Assembly: GCF_040645195.1 (NCBI RefSeq)
Contig: NZ_JBEYXW010000005.1
Coordinates: 1-64,000, forward strand
Direction: 5' to 3'
DNA length: 64,000 bases
DNA from: Prauserella_A sp040645195
GTDB lineage: Bacteria; Actinomycetota; Actinomycetes; Mycobacteriales; Pseudonocardiaceae
Part shown: in pieces, positions 8,478 through 16,740 of the stretch
Position numbering within the stretch: the first letter of the stretch is position 1
Layout of the letters: every line of letters starts with the position of its first letter
Program-made: the position numbers and the translations under genes
Notes under the pieces: model-generated
The model's database searches: none
What the model was told of the DNA's origin: nothing
The model's input: the letters and a program-made list of their open reading frames with translations, nothing else

Positions 8478-9419
8478 ATGCCTACCAGCGCCGAATCGCC
8501 CGGGTTCGCCGTCCGCGTGCGGTCGCTGACACTCGAGGCCGAGGACGTGCTCTCGGTCGAGCTGGAAGCGATCGACGGAACACTGCCCGCGTGGGAGCCG
8601 GGCGCGCACATCGACCTCGTCGCCGCCGGGACTCCGGTGCGCCAGTACTCGCTGTGCGGCGATCCCGCGGCGCCCCGCTACCGCATTGCCGTGTTGCGGG
8701 AGCACGAGAGCCGGGGCGGTTCGCGGTACGTGCACGAGTCGCTGCGTCCCGGCGACGTGCTCAGCCTACGCGGTCCCCGTAACCACTTCGCCCTGGAACC
8801 GGCGCGGGAGATCCTGTTCATCGCCGGGGGTATCGGCATCACGCCGCTGCTGCCCATGGCGCGCCGGGCCGCTGCGGACGCAACGGCGTGGCGGCTGCTG
8901 TACCTGGGTGCCTCGCGCGCACGGATGCCGTTTCTCACCGAGCTCACGGCGCTCGGTGGTGATGTGGTCGTCGTCGCGCGCGACGAGGCGAAGCGCGCCG
9001 ACCTCGCCCGCGAGGTCGCGGCCCGCCCTGGTGTGCTCGTGTACGCCTGCGGGCCCGAGCGCATGCTGGCGGAGCTGCGCGAGCTGGTTCCGGACGAACA
9101 ACGGCTGCGGTGCGAGTACTTCTCCGCTCCCGCGATGGAGTACGAGCCCGGCGGCGCCTTCACCGTGCGCCTGGCGCGGACGGGTGCCGAGTTCGAGGTG
9201 CCGCCGGGGCAGTCGGTCCTCGACGTCATGCGTGCCGGTGGTGCCGACGTACTCACCGATTGCGAGGAGGGCATCTGCGGCAGTTGTGAGACCCGCGTGC
9301 TGGAGGGCGACATCGAGCACCGCGACTTCGTGCTCACACCACAGGAACGTGCCCGTAACGACTGCATGATGGTCTGCGTCTCGCGGGCCGCGTGCCCACT
9401 GCTCGTCCTTGACGCCTAG
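8478..9419 (+). CDS. Phthalate-dioxygenase-type reductase (FMN, NAD, 2Fe-2S)
   Basis: A 313-residue electron-transfer protein of the PDR/VanB family. It has an FMN-binding barrel with PVRQYSLCGDP, an NAD-binding domain opening with ILFIAGGIGITPLLPM, and a C-terminal plant-type ferredoxin domain with the CEEGICGSCETRV cluster loop and the last cysteine in DCMMVCVS. It should pass electrons from NADH to the Rieske oxygenase encoded next. The start ATG 8478 has only a weak ribosome site because the inverted-repeat element ends 20 bases upstream, so its native leader may have been lost. It ends just before operator copy 4. Confidence 0.92.
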   Translation: MPTSAESPGFAVRVRSLTLEAEDVLSVELEAIDGTLPAWEPGAHIDLVAAGTPVRQYSLCGDPAAPRYRIAVLREHESRGGSRYVHESLRPGDVLSLRGPRNHFALEPAREILFIAGGIGITPLLPMARRAAADATAWRLLYLGASRARMPFLTELTALGGDVVVVARDEAKRADLAREVAARPGVLVYACGPERMLAELRELVPDEQRLRCEYFSAPAMEYEPGGAFTVRLARTGAEFEVPPGQSVLDVMRAGGADVLTDCEEGICGSCETRVLEGDIEHRDFVLTPQERARNDCMMVCVSRAACPLLVLDA

Positions 9420-9423
9420 CATT

Positions 9424-9456
9424 ATTGGATACAATCATCATAGAATCGGATACGAT
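9424..9456. promoter_or_regulatory. Operator copy 4 (before Rieske oxygenase)
   Basis: ATTGGATACAAT (centre 9429/9430) and ATCGGATACGAT (centre 9450/9451) lie 21 bp apart, with TAGAAT between them as a possible -10. The site fills most of the 64-base gap between reductase and oxygenase genes, so the oxygenase has its own promoter. Confidence 0.8.
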
Positions 9457-9483
9457 GGCGGAGGAAGCGAGGAGTCGCGCGTC

Positions 9484-10812
9484 ATGCTGAAGCAGGAAGA
9501 CAACGACAAGATCACCCGCTCTGGTCCCGGTACCCCACTGGGCGCACTGCTCCGCTCCTACTGGCAACCGGCCGCGCTGGTCTCCGAGATGCCGGGCGAG
9601 CGGCCGGTCAAGGCGATCCGGTTGCTCGGCGAAGATCTCGTGTTGTTCCGCAAGAGCGGCGGCTGGGGGCTGATCAGCCGGTTCTGCGCACACCGTGGCG
9701 TCGATCTGTCCTTCGGGCGGCTCGAGAACGACGGGATCCGGTGCCTCTACCACGGCTGGCTCTACAACAGCGAAGGACGCTGTGTCGAGCAGCCTGCCGA
9801 GCCGGAGCACAGCCAGTTCCTCGGCAAGATCCGGATCGCCAACTACCCGTGCGTCGAGAAGAACGGCATCATCTTCGCCTACCTGGGGGCGGGCGACCCG
9901 CCACCCTTTCCCCACTACGACTGCTTCGTCGCGCCGGAGGAGTACACCTTCGCCTTCAAGGGCCTGTGGGAGTGCAACTGGTTGCAGGGGCTCGAAGGCG
10001 GCATCGACCCGAGCCACGTCTCGTTCCTGCACCGGTTCATCCAGGAGGATCCGCGCGAGGTCTACGGACAGCAGTTCAGCGAGGAGGTCGAGGGCACAGG
10101 CCAGAAGCTCTCGATGCTCGTCGGCGAGAACTACCGGCCTGACATCGAGGTGGAGAGCGCCGAGCACGGCCTGCGGGTCTTCGCGCTGCGTCAGCTGACC
10201 GAGGACGTCAAGCACGTCCGCGTCACGAACCTGCTCTTCCCCAACGCCTTCGTGGTGCCGTTCGGTAATTCCAAGGTCTTCACCCAGTGGCACGTGCCGA
10301 TCGACGACGAAAACCACTACTGGTACATGATCTGGTACGACTTCGCCGAGCCGACGGACAAGGACACCCTCCTCCAGCAGCGCCTGGAGGGCGTGAGCCT
10401 CCCGGACTACCGGCCGCTGCGGAACCGGGGCAACAACTGGGGCTTCGACCCGCGGGAGCAGAAAGAGCTCACCTACACCGGGATGGGTCTGGACATCAAC
10501 GTTCACGACCAGTGGGCGGTCGAGAGCATGGGGCCCATCCAGGACCGCACCGTCGAGCGGCTCGGCGTCTCCGACCGCGCGGTCACGGCGAACCGGCGCC
10601 TGTTGCTGCGCGCCATCGACGCCTTCGCCGCCGGGGGCCAGACTCCGGCGCACCCCGTCAGCGACGCGGACGCGGCCACGCTGACCGGGCCACTCGCCGT
10701 CGACACCATCGCCGGCAACGACGTGTGGCAGACCCGCTGGATCGAACGCGACCAGCAGCGACGGCAGGCCTCGCCGTGGGCCACTGGAACCGGAATCCCC
10801 GTCGATGCGTGA
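9484..10812 (+). CDS. Rieske non-heme iron oxygenase, large (alpha) subunit
   Basis: A 442-residue oxygenase of the phthalate 4,5-dioxygenase / demethylase type. The Rieske centre uses Cys68 and His70 (CAHRG) with Cys87 and His90 (CLYHGW). The catalytic iron site is in GGIDPSHVSFLHR, with Asp175 as electron bridge and His178 and His183 as iron ligands. Enzymes of this single-subunit-type branch often hydroxylate rings or remove N- or O-methyl groups. I chose ATG 9484 because GAGGAG-like purines precede it by about nine bases; an in-frame upstream ATG at 9409 overlaps the reductase and the operator. The reductase just upstream is its likely partner. Substrate unknown. Confidence 0.92.
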   Translation: MLKQEDNDKITRSGPGTPLGALLRSYWQPAALVSEMPGERPVKAIRLLGEDLVLFRKSGGWGLISRFCAHRGVDLSFGRLENDGIRCLYHGWLYNSEGRCVEQPAEPEHSQFLGKIRIANYPCVEKNGIIFAYLGAGDPPPFPHYDCFVAPEEYTFAFKGLWECNWLQGLEGGIDPSHVSFLHRFIQEDPREVYGQQFSEEVEGTGQKLSMLVGENYRPDIEVESAEHGLRVFALRQLTEDVKHVRVTNLLFPNAFVVPFGNSKVFTQWHVPIDDENHYWYMIWYDFAEPTDKDTLLQQRLEGVSLPDYRPLRNRGNNWGFDPREQKELTYTGMGLDINVHDQWAVESMGPIQDRTVERLGVSDRAVTANRRLLLRAIDAFAAGGQTPAHPVSDADAATLTGPLAVDTIAGNDVWQTRWIERDQQRRQASPWATGTGIPVDA

Positions 10813-12334
10813 GCGCAACGCCGACGAGCGCCCGGTCGCGGCGGCAGGGGGAGGTGTGTCGGCCCGGCCGCTGCTGCGGGAGGACCGGGGCGGCTTCATC
10901 GACCGCCACGACCTGTGGACCGAGGCGCAGTACGCGGCGGCGGGCCAGCTGCGCCGCGTCATCGACGAGCTCGGCATCGAGATGGTGCGATTCTCCTTCG
11001 TCGACCAGCACGGCATTCTGCGCGGCAAGACGCTCGCCAGGGCCGCGGTTCCGGCGGCGTTGCGCTCCGGCATCACGGCGCCGAGCTCGTTGTTGCTGAA
11101 GGACACCTCAGGGCAGTCGGTCTTCCCGGTGTTCTCCGCCGACACGGGGGTGGGTGTCCGTGGCTTCAGCGGTGCCGGCGACATCGTGCTCGTCCCCGAC
11201 CCCACGACATTTCGCGTGCTGCCGTGGACCGAGCGGACCGCCAGCGTGCTGTGCGACGTCCGGTTCCCCTCCGGCGCACCGGTCCCGTTCTGCACGCGTT
11301 CGCTGCTGCGCAACGAGATCGCGACCCTGGCCGCACGCGGTTACGGCATGACCGTTGGCGCGGAGCTGGAGTTCCACGTGTTCTGCGACCCCGGCACGGG
11401 CCTCGCGCCCGAGCAGGTCGGCGGTCCCGGACGACCCGGAGCCCCATCCGCCGCCCTACCCACGACCCGTGGGGCGCAGCTGCTGCATGACGAGGGTCTC
11501 GACGCAATGCAGCCACTCGTGGACGCGCTCTACCGCGGGCTGACGCTGCTCGACCTGCCGCTGCGCTCGATCGAGCTGGAGTTCGGGCCCAGCCAGCTGG
11601 AACTCACCATGGACGCGGGTGACGCTGTCGACGTCGCCGACGCGATCGTCCTGTGCCGCACCGCCGTGCGCCGCATCAGCGCGAGCCTCGGCTACCACGC
11701 GACCTTCATGTCCCGGCCGCGGGGCGCCGAGACCGCGTCGACCGGATGGCACCTGCACCAGTCGCTGTACGACCTCGCGACGGGCGCCGGGGCGTTCGTG
11801 CCGGAGACGCCGGGAGTCCCGCTCTCCGCCGTCGGGTCGGGCTACCTCGCCGGCCTGCTCGACCATGCGCTCGCCGCGGCAGCATTCACCACACCGACGG
11901 TGAACGGCTACAAGCGCTACCAGCCGTACTCACTCGCGCCCGACCGCATTGCCTGGGGCATCGACAACAAGGGCGCCATGATCCGCGCCGTCGGAGGCCC
12001 CGGCGACCCGGCGACGCGCCTGGAGAACCGCTCGGGCGAGCCCGCCGCGAACCCCTACCTCTACATCGTGTCCCAGCTGGTGAGCGGAATGGACGGGATC
12101 GACCGTGGCCTCGTTCCTCCGGCGCCGACGTCCCAGCCCTACGCCGAGAACGCCGAGCGCCTGCCGTCGAACCTCGGCGCGGCCGTCGACGCTCTCACCG
12201 GCGACGCCGCGTTCCGGGCCGCGCTCGGCGACACCGTCGTGGAGTGGTACGCGGCCATCAAACGGGCCGAGTTCGACCGGTACCTGCGCCACGTCTCCGA
12301 CTGGGAGCAGCGCGAGTACTTCGAGATCTTCTGA
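10805..12334 (+). CDS. Glutamine synthetase-like ligase (gamma-glutamyl-amide type)
   Basis: A 509-residue member of the type III / PuuA-like glutamine synthetase family. Conserved ATP and glutamate-site motifs are present: AELEFHV, LEFGPSQLELTM, STGWHLHQSL and LENRSGEPAANPYL. In amine catabolism such ligases join glutamate to a primary amine with ATP, giving a gamma-glutamylamide that is later oxidised and hydrolysed. Similar proteins also accompany Rieske oxygenases in aniline-type degradation, where glutamylation precedes oxygenation. The gene overlaps the Rieske oxygenase gene by eight bases, which argues for that second scheme here. Its exact amine is unknown. Confidence 0.88.
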   Translation: MRERNADERPVAAAGGGVSARPLLREDRGGFIDRHDLWTEAQYAAAGQLRRVIDELGIEMVRFSFVDQHGILRGKTLARAAVPAALRSGITAPSSLLLKDTSGQSVFPVFSADTGVGVRGFSGAGDIVLVPDPTTFRVLPWTERTASVLCDVRFPSGAPVPFCTRSLLRNEIATLAARGYGMTVGAELEFHVFCDPGTGLAPEQVGGPGRPGAPSAALPTTRGAQLLHDEGLDAMQPLVDALYRGLTLLDLPLRSIELEFGPSQLELTMDAGDAVDVADAIVLCRTAVRRISASLGYHATFMSRPRGAETASTGWHLHQSLYDLATGAGAFVPETPGVPLSAVGSGYLAGLLDHALAAAAFTTPTVNGYKRYQPYSLAPDRIAWGIDNKGAMIRAVGGPGDPATRLENRSGEPAANPYLYIVSQLVSGMDGIDRGLVPPAPTSQPYAENAERLPSNLGAAVDALTGDAAFRAALGDTVVEWYAAIKRAEFDRYLRHVSDWEQREYFEIF

Positions 12335-12370
12335 GCCACGCCAAGCCGAGCCGACCGGAAGGAAGCACGG

Positions 12371-13837
12371 ATGACGATCAGGCCAGCGGTGCCGCCGCTG
12401 CCCGGCTACGAGCCGTTCCTGTGCGGCGGTGAGTGGATCGACAGGGGTGAACGCGAGGTGCGCGCCATCATCGACCCTGCCACCGAGGAGGTACTCACCA
12501 CCGTCGCCCAGGCGACCGACGCCGACGTCGACGCCGCTGTCACGGTCGCGGTGGCCGCGCACGAGGACCGGCGCTGGCGGGGGCTCGCGCCGCTCGAACG
12601 GGCGCGGATCCTGAACCGCGTCGCCGAGCTGATCGAGGACGACCTCGAACAGCTCGCGATCCTCGAAACCCGCGACAACGGCAAGCCCATCGAGCGTTCA
12701 CGCGCCGACACCGCCACCGCCGCGCGCACGTTCCGCCACTTCGCCGGGGCACCGTCGCGGTTGGACGGTGCCGTCATTCCCATCGATTCCGTTGCCGGGG
12801 GCGGCCACCACGTCTACACGGTGCTGGAGCCCGTCGGCGCGGTCGCCGTCATCCTGCCGTGGAACTTCCCCATCATGACGGCGGCGTTCAAACTCGCCCC
12901 CGCCCTCGCCGCGGGATGCACCGTCGTCGCCAAGCCCGCTGAGGACACGCCGCTCACGTTGCTGCGCCTCGCGCGGATTCTGCAGGAGGCAGGCGTCCCT
13001 GACGGCGTCGTCAGTGTCCTGACCGGCGACGGCCGGGTCGGTGCGGCACTCACCCGCCACCCCGGCATCGCCAAGGTGTCGTTCACCGGATCGACGGAGG
13101 TCGGGCACGCCGTCATGCACGCCGCAGCCGACGGCTTCAAGCGGGTCACCCTCGAACTCGGCGGCAAGAGCCCGAACATCGTCTTCGCCGACGCCGATCT
13201 CGACGCCGTCGTCGTGACCGCGATGCGCGCATCCTTCGGGCACTCCGGCCAGATGTGCACGGCGGGAAGCCGCCTGCTCGTGCAGCGATCCATCGCCGAC
13301 GAGCTGACGCGGCGCCTGACCGACGCCGTCGCGGCGGTGCCGGTCGGAGACGGGCTCGCGGGCGGCGTCACCGTCGGCCCGCTGGTGTCGGAGGAACAGC
13401 GCGAGCGGGTTCTCGGATACATCCGGACCGGCGTCGCCGAGGGCGCCACGCTGGTCGCCGGTGGCGGGACGCGCGGCCCGGGCTTCTACGTCGAGCCGAC
13501 CCTGTTCACCGGGGTCACGAACGACATGACCATCGCACGCGAGGAGATCTTCGGGCCGGTGGTGGGCATCATCCCGTTCGACGACGAGGACGACGCGATC
13601 CGGATCGCCAACGACACCGCCTACGGGCTCGCCGCGGCTGTGTGGACCCGGGACCTGTCGCGGGCGCACCGGATGGTGGCGGCGATCCACGCCGGAACGG
13701 TCTGGGTGAACACCTACAACGTGTTCGACCCTGCCCTCTCCTTCGGCGGCGTCGGCGAGTCCGGTCTCGGCCGGGACCTCGGCGACGAGGGACTACGCGG
13801 GTTCTGCGAACCCAAGAGCGTCGTGATCGCGATCTAG
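12371..13837 (+). CDS. NAD(P)-dependent aldehyde dehydrogenase
   Basis: A 488-residue aldehyde dehydrogenase of full family length. The coenzyme region has ILPWNFPIM and FTGSTEVG, Glu262 in LELGGKSPN is the general base and Cys296 in GQMCTAGS is the nucleophile. It should oxidise the aldehyde produced by the amine oxidases upstream to a carboxylic acid. GGAAGGAAG lies seven bases or so before ATG 12371. It is the last gene of the Rieske operon before a structured intergenic element. Confidence 0.95.
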   Translation: MTIRPAVPPLPGYEPFLCGGEWIDRGEREVRAIIDPATEEVLTTVAQATDADVDAAVTVAVAAHEDRRWRGLAPLERARILNRVAELIEDDLEQLAILETRDNGKPIERSRADTATAARTFRHFAGAPSRLDGAVIPIDSVAGGGHHVYTVLEPVGAVAVILPWNFPIMTAAFKLAPALAAGCTVVAKPAEDTPLTLLRLARILQEAGVPDGVVSVLTGDGRVGAALTRHPGIAKVSFTGSTEVGHAVMHAAADGFKRVTLELGGKSPNIVFADADLDAVVVTAMRASFGHSGQMCTAGSRLLVQRSIADELTRRLTDAVAAVPVGDGLAGGVTVGPLVSEEQRERVLGYIRTGVAEGATLVAGGGTRGPGFYVEPTLFTGVTNDMTIAREEIFGPVVGIIPFDDEDDAIRIANDTAYGLAAAVWTRDLSRAHRMVAAIHAGTVWVNTYNVFDPALSFGGVGESGLGRDLGDEGLRGFCEPKSVVIAI

Positions 13838-13838
13838 C

Positions 13839-14020
13839 GGAGATCTTGGAAGGTGGTTTTTGTGGCGGTGCGGGTGGCGGAACCTCAGGCGCTCCCTCGC
13901 TGTGGGATCTCCTCCTTATGAATGCCAATTCACTACGTCGGAGCTGTCCTCGCGAGGAAGCGCCTGAGAACCCGCGGCGGTGCGAGCTGGTGGCCCACAG
14001 CAAGCGGCTCCGCCGCTTAT
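13839..14020. repeat. Structured intergenic element, candidate dispersed repeat
   Basis: The 209-base gap between two same-strand operons is filled by a highly structured sequence. GGAGATC at 13839-13845 can pair with GATCTCC at 13906-13912. The arm 13876-13893 (GGCGGAACCTCAGGCGCT) pairs with 13959-13977 almost perfectly. A final hairpin lies at 14002-14018. I recall near-identical sequences between genes of Amycolatopsis-type genomes, where the reading frame through it is sometimes annotated as a protein tail; this is memory, not a search. It could be a dispersed repeat, a cis-regulatory RNA or both. Confidence 0.5.
14002..14018 (+). terminator. Terminator-like hairpin
   Basis: AAGCGGC (14002-14008) and GCCGCTT (14012-14018) form a perfect seven-pair stem with a three-base loop. 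It has no U-run, so in an actinomycete it may act as a tract-less terminator or as the last stem of the larger structured element around it. The next gene starts 28 bases downstream. Confidence 0.45.
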
Positions 14021-14046
14021 CAGACATGCACTAGGGAGTTTCGGAG

Positions 14047-15060
14047 ATGGTCGACACGGTCCAGAGCGTCACGGGACCCCTGCTGCCCGAGCAGCTCGGG
14101 ATCACGCTGCCGCACGAGCACGTCTTCATCAACATGACGAGGACGACGCCCCAGGACGGCTACCTCAACGTGTGGTCGGAGATGGAGGCCGAGCTGACGC
14201 TGTTCACCGCGGCGGGGGGCTCGACGCTGATCGACATGACCAACGGCGAGCTGAGCGACTATGCCGCCCCCGTCGGCTGGAGCGATGACCTGCGCGTGCT
14301 GCAGCAGAATCCGGACACGGGCTCGCGTTCGATCGCGAACGTGCTCGCGACGAAGGCGATGGCCGAGGCGACGGGCGTGCAGGTCATTCTCGGCACCGGC
14401 CACTACTACGACACATATCTCGACAAGCGCTGGTTCGACCGCAACTCCACGAACAAGATCGCGGAGTTCCTGATCGCCGACCTGCTTGACGAGATCCCCG
14501 GCACCGGCGTGCGCGCGGGCATCATCGGCGAGATCGCGTCGGACCTCTCGCACATCACCGCGGTGGAGGAGCGCTCGTTCCGGGCGGCCGCCCGGGCCAG
14601 CCGCGAGACCGGCATCATGGTCAGCACCCACGCGGCGTCGTTCCCCACCGGGCTGGCGCAGCTGGAGATCATGGTCGAGGAGGGTGTCGATCCGGCGCGT
14701 GTCGTGATCGGGCACGCCGACACGGTCAAGAGCGTCGACTACTCGCTCGAGCTGATGCGCCGCGGCGCGTTCGTCGAGTTCGACTGCCTCATGACGTGCC
14801 GCATCGGCGGGCAGCTCATCAGGCACCAGATCGACCGGCGACTGTCGTACCTGAAGACGATGATCGAGAAGGGCTACCAGGACCAGATCCTGCTCTCCCA
14901 GGACGTTTGCCAGCGCTCACACCTGCGCGCGCTGGGTGGGCCCGGCTACACGTTTCTGTTCGAGGAGTTCCGGACACTCGCCACGGAGGCGGGTATCGAC
15001 CCCGGTGTGCTCGACCAGATCCACACAGCCAATCCGCGCCGCGCGATCTTCGGGCGGTGA
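14047..15060 (+). CDS. Phosphotriesterase-family hydrolase (copy 1, intact site)
   Basis: A 337-residue TIM-barrel hydrolase of the phosphotriesterase / lactonase family. All metal ligands are kept: His23 and His25 (LPHEHV), the bridging acid in IIGEIASD, the barrel histidines in VSTHAA and VIGHAD, and the aspartate of SQDVCQR. Family members hydrolyse lactones, amides, N-acyl or phosphate esters. GGGAG and GGAG lie directly before ATG 14047. It is the most canonical of the four paralogues in this window and is four bases from the next. Confidence 0.88.
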   Translation: MVDTVQSVTGPLLPEQLGITLPHEHVFINMTRTTPQDGYLNVWSEMEAELTLFTAAGGSTLIDMTNGELSDYAAPVGWSDDLRVLQQNPDTGSRSIANVLATKAMAEATGVQVILGTGHYYDTYLDKRWFDRNSTNKIAEFLIADLLDEIPGTGVRAGIIGEIASDLSHITAVEERSFRAAARASRETGIMVSTHAASFPTGLAQLEIMVEEGVDPARVVIGHADTVKSVDYSLELMRRGAFVEFDCLMTCRIGGQLIRHQIDRRLSYLKTMIEKGYQDQILLSQDVCQRSHLRALGGPGYTFLFEEFRTLATEAGIDPGVLDQIHTANPRRAIFGR

Positions 15061-15064
15061 TCGG

Positions 15065-16084
15065 ATGCCCATTCACACCGTGCTCGGCCCGATTGCGCCG
15101 GAGAACCTCGGGCCGACCTCGATGCACGAGCACCTGCTGAGCGACCTGCGAATGTGGGCGAAGCCGCCGCGGGAGCTGCCTCCGGAGGATGTGCAGATGG
15201 GGCCGGAGCTCGCGGCCTACCTGCGCTGGAATGCGTTGTCGTTGCCCCACAACCTGGTGCTGGACGATCCTGATGTCGCCGCTGCCGAGCTCTCCCATGT
15301 GCGGGCGGCCGGTGGCTCCGCCGTCGTCGAGTTGACGCTGGAGGGCATGGGCCGGCGTATCGACGAGCTGCCGCGAATCTCGCGCCGGGCCGGAGTGCAT
15401 GTCTGTGTGGGCGCCGGTTTCTACGTGGAGCAGACGATGCCCGGCCACGTGCGCCACGCGGGGATCGACGAACTCACCGAAGTCCTTGTCTCGCAACTGA
15501 CCGACGGCATCGGCACGAGCGGCATCCTGCCCGCTCTGCTCGGCGAGATCGGGACGAGCTGGCCGGTCACCGACGCCGAGTGGCGGCTCGTGCGGGCCGC
15601 CGGTCGCGCCGGGGCACGCACCGGTGCCACCGTCTACACGCACCAGTCCTTCCGTGGCCAAGGCGGCACCGCCGTCCTGGCCGCGCTGCTGGACGAGGGA
15701 ATGGCGGCCGACAGGGTCGTGATCGGCCATCTCGACGAGCTGTGGGACCGCGGCTACCACCGCGAGATCGCACAGGCCGGTGCCGTGCTGGCCTACGACA
15801 CGTTCGGCTCGGACTTCTACTACGGCTCGCCGACGCTGCGGAACCCGACGGACGCCGAGCGGCTGGAGATGGTCGAGTGGCTGCTGAGCGAGGGCTTCGG
15901 CGCGCAGCTCGTCATCGGCGCCGACGTGTGGACGCAGGCCAACCTCCACCGCAACGGCGGCAACGGTTACGACCATCTCTTCCGCCGCATCGCGCCGGCG
16001 ATCACCGAACTCGCCGGTGGCGACACCACCGTCGCCGACACGATCCTCATCCATAACCCCCGACGCCTCTTGGACCGCCCATGA
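15065..16084 (+). CDS. Phosphotriesterase-family hydrolase (copy 2, intact site)
   Basis: A 339-residue paralogue from a different subfamily, with the N-terminus HTVLGPIAPENLG shared with copies 3 and 4. Its metal ligands are all present: His21 and His23 (MHEHLL), Glu in LLGEIGTS, the histidines in VYTHQS and VIGHLD, and Asp in IGADVW. It should therefore be the catalytically competent member of this subfamily. It starts four bases after copy 1 and overlaps the isochorismatase-like gene by ATGA. The scissile bond is unknown; the surrounding amide and amine enzymes suggest a lactone, amide or formyl group. Confidence 0.87.
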   Translation: MPIHTVLGPIAPENLGPTSMHEHLLSDLRMWAKPPRELPPEDVQMGPELAAYLRWNALSLPHNLVLDDPDVAAAELSHVRAAGGSAVVELTLEGMGRRIDELPRISRRAGVHVCVGAGFYVEQTMPGHVRHAGIDELTEVLVSQLTDGIGTSGILPALLGEIGTSWPVTDAEWRLVRAAGRAGARTGATVYTHQSFRGQGGTAVLAALLDEGMAADRVVIGHLDELWDRGYHREIAQAGAVLAYDTFGSDFYYGSPTLRNPTDAERLEMVEWLLSEGFGAQLVIGADVWTQANLHRNGGNGYDHLFRRIAPAITELAGGDTTVADTILIHNPRRLLDRP

Positions 16085-16740
16085 CAGCAACTACAGCGAA
16101 TCCCGACCCTGCCCGCGCCCACATCACCGGACGCCCCGTCCTCGTCGTCGTCGACATCCAGGGCGGGTCAGGACAGACCACACCGGGCGAGGGTGGCATC
16201 CCCGTCATGGGCGGACGCGAGCAGCGCGCCCCTCGCGTGCGGCGGCTCATCGACCTCGCCAGGTCCGCCGGCGTGCCCGTCGTCTACATCCAGGAGGTGC
16301 ACAAGCCGTCGCTCGTCGATATCGGCCGCGAGCTCGACGGCGCGGAAGGCCCGCACTGCATCGAAGGTGAGGACGGCACCGAGCTCGCGTCCTGGCTCGA
16401 CCCGCGGCCCGAGGAGTTCGTGATCCGCAAGCGGCGCTACTCCGCCTTCTTCGGCACCGAGCTGGAGATCGTGCTGAAGGCGTACCGCGCCGAGACGCTC
16501 CTGCTCGTCGGCGGGCTCACGGACGTCTGCATCCACTACACGGCGGTCGACGCGCATCAGCACGACTACCGCGTCCGGGTGATCACGGACTGCGTGGGCG
16601 GCTCCAGCGAGCGGGCGCACGGGTACGCGCTCGAGGCGATCGAGTACCTGCAACGCGACGCGCTCGTCGTCTCCGACGACGTCGCGGCGTGGCTCACCCA
16701 GCGTGCTGCGACCGGCGCGGGCGAAGGGACTGAGCCGTGA
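16081..16740 (+). CDS. Isochorismatase-like cysteine hydrolase
   Basis: A 219-residue hydrolase with the family triad Asp25 (VVVDIQ), Lys117 (IRKRRYSAF) and Cys150 (TDVCIHY), and a cis-peptide region near GLTD. The family includes isochorismatases, nicotinamidase-like amidases, N-carbamoyl amino acid hydrolases and biuret hydrolase. Because an allophanate hydrolase is encoded in the same predicted regulon at 39517, a biuret- or N-carbamoyl-amide-type substrate is a reasonable guess, but nothing in the sequence proves it. ATGA and GTGA overlaps with both neighbours show tight coupling. Confidence 0.87.
   Translation: MTATTANPDPARAHITGRPVLVVVDIQGGSGQTTPGEGGIPVMGGREQRAPRVRRLIDLARSAGVPVVYIQEVHKPSLVDIGRELDGAEGPHCIEGEDGTELASWLDPRPEEFVIRKRRYSAFFGTELEIVLKAYRAETLLLVGGLTDVCIHYTAVDAHQHDYRVRVITDCVGGSSERAHGYALEAIEYLQRDALVVSDDVAAWLTQRAATGAGEGTEP

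Noticed and set aside
13838..14034. A protein-coding tail through the structured element (a frame containing LWDLLLMN)
   Set aside because: The frame has no start with a ribosome site and would be a different-frame continuation of the dehydrogenase region; pairing arms explain the sequence better.
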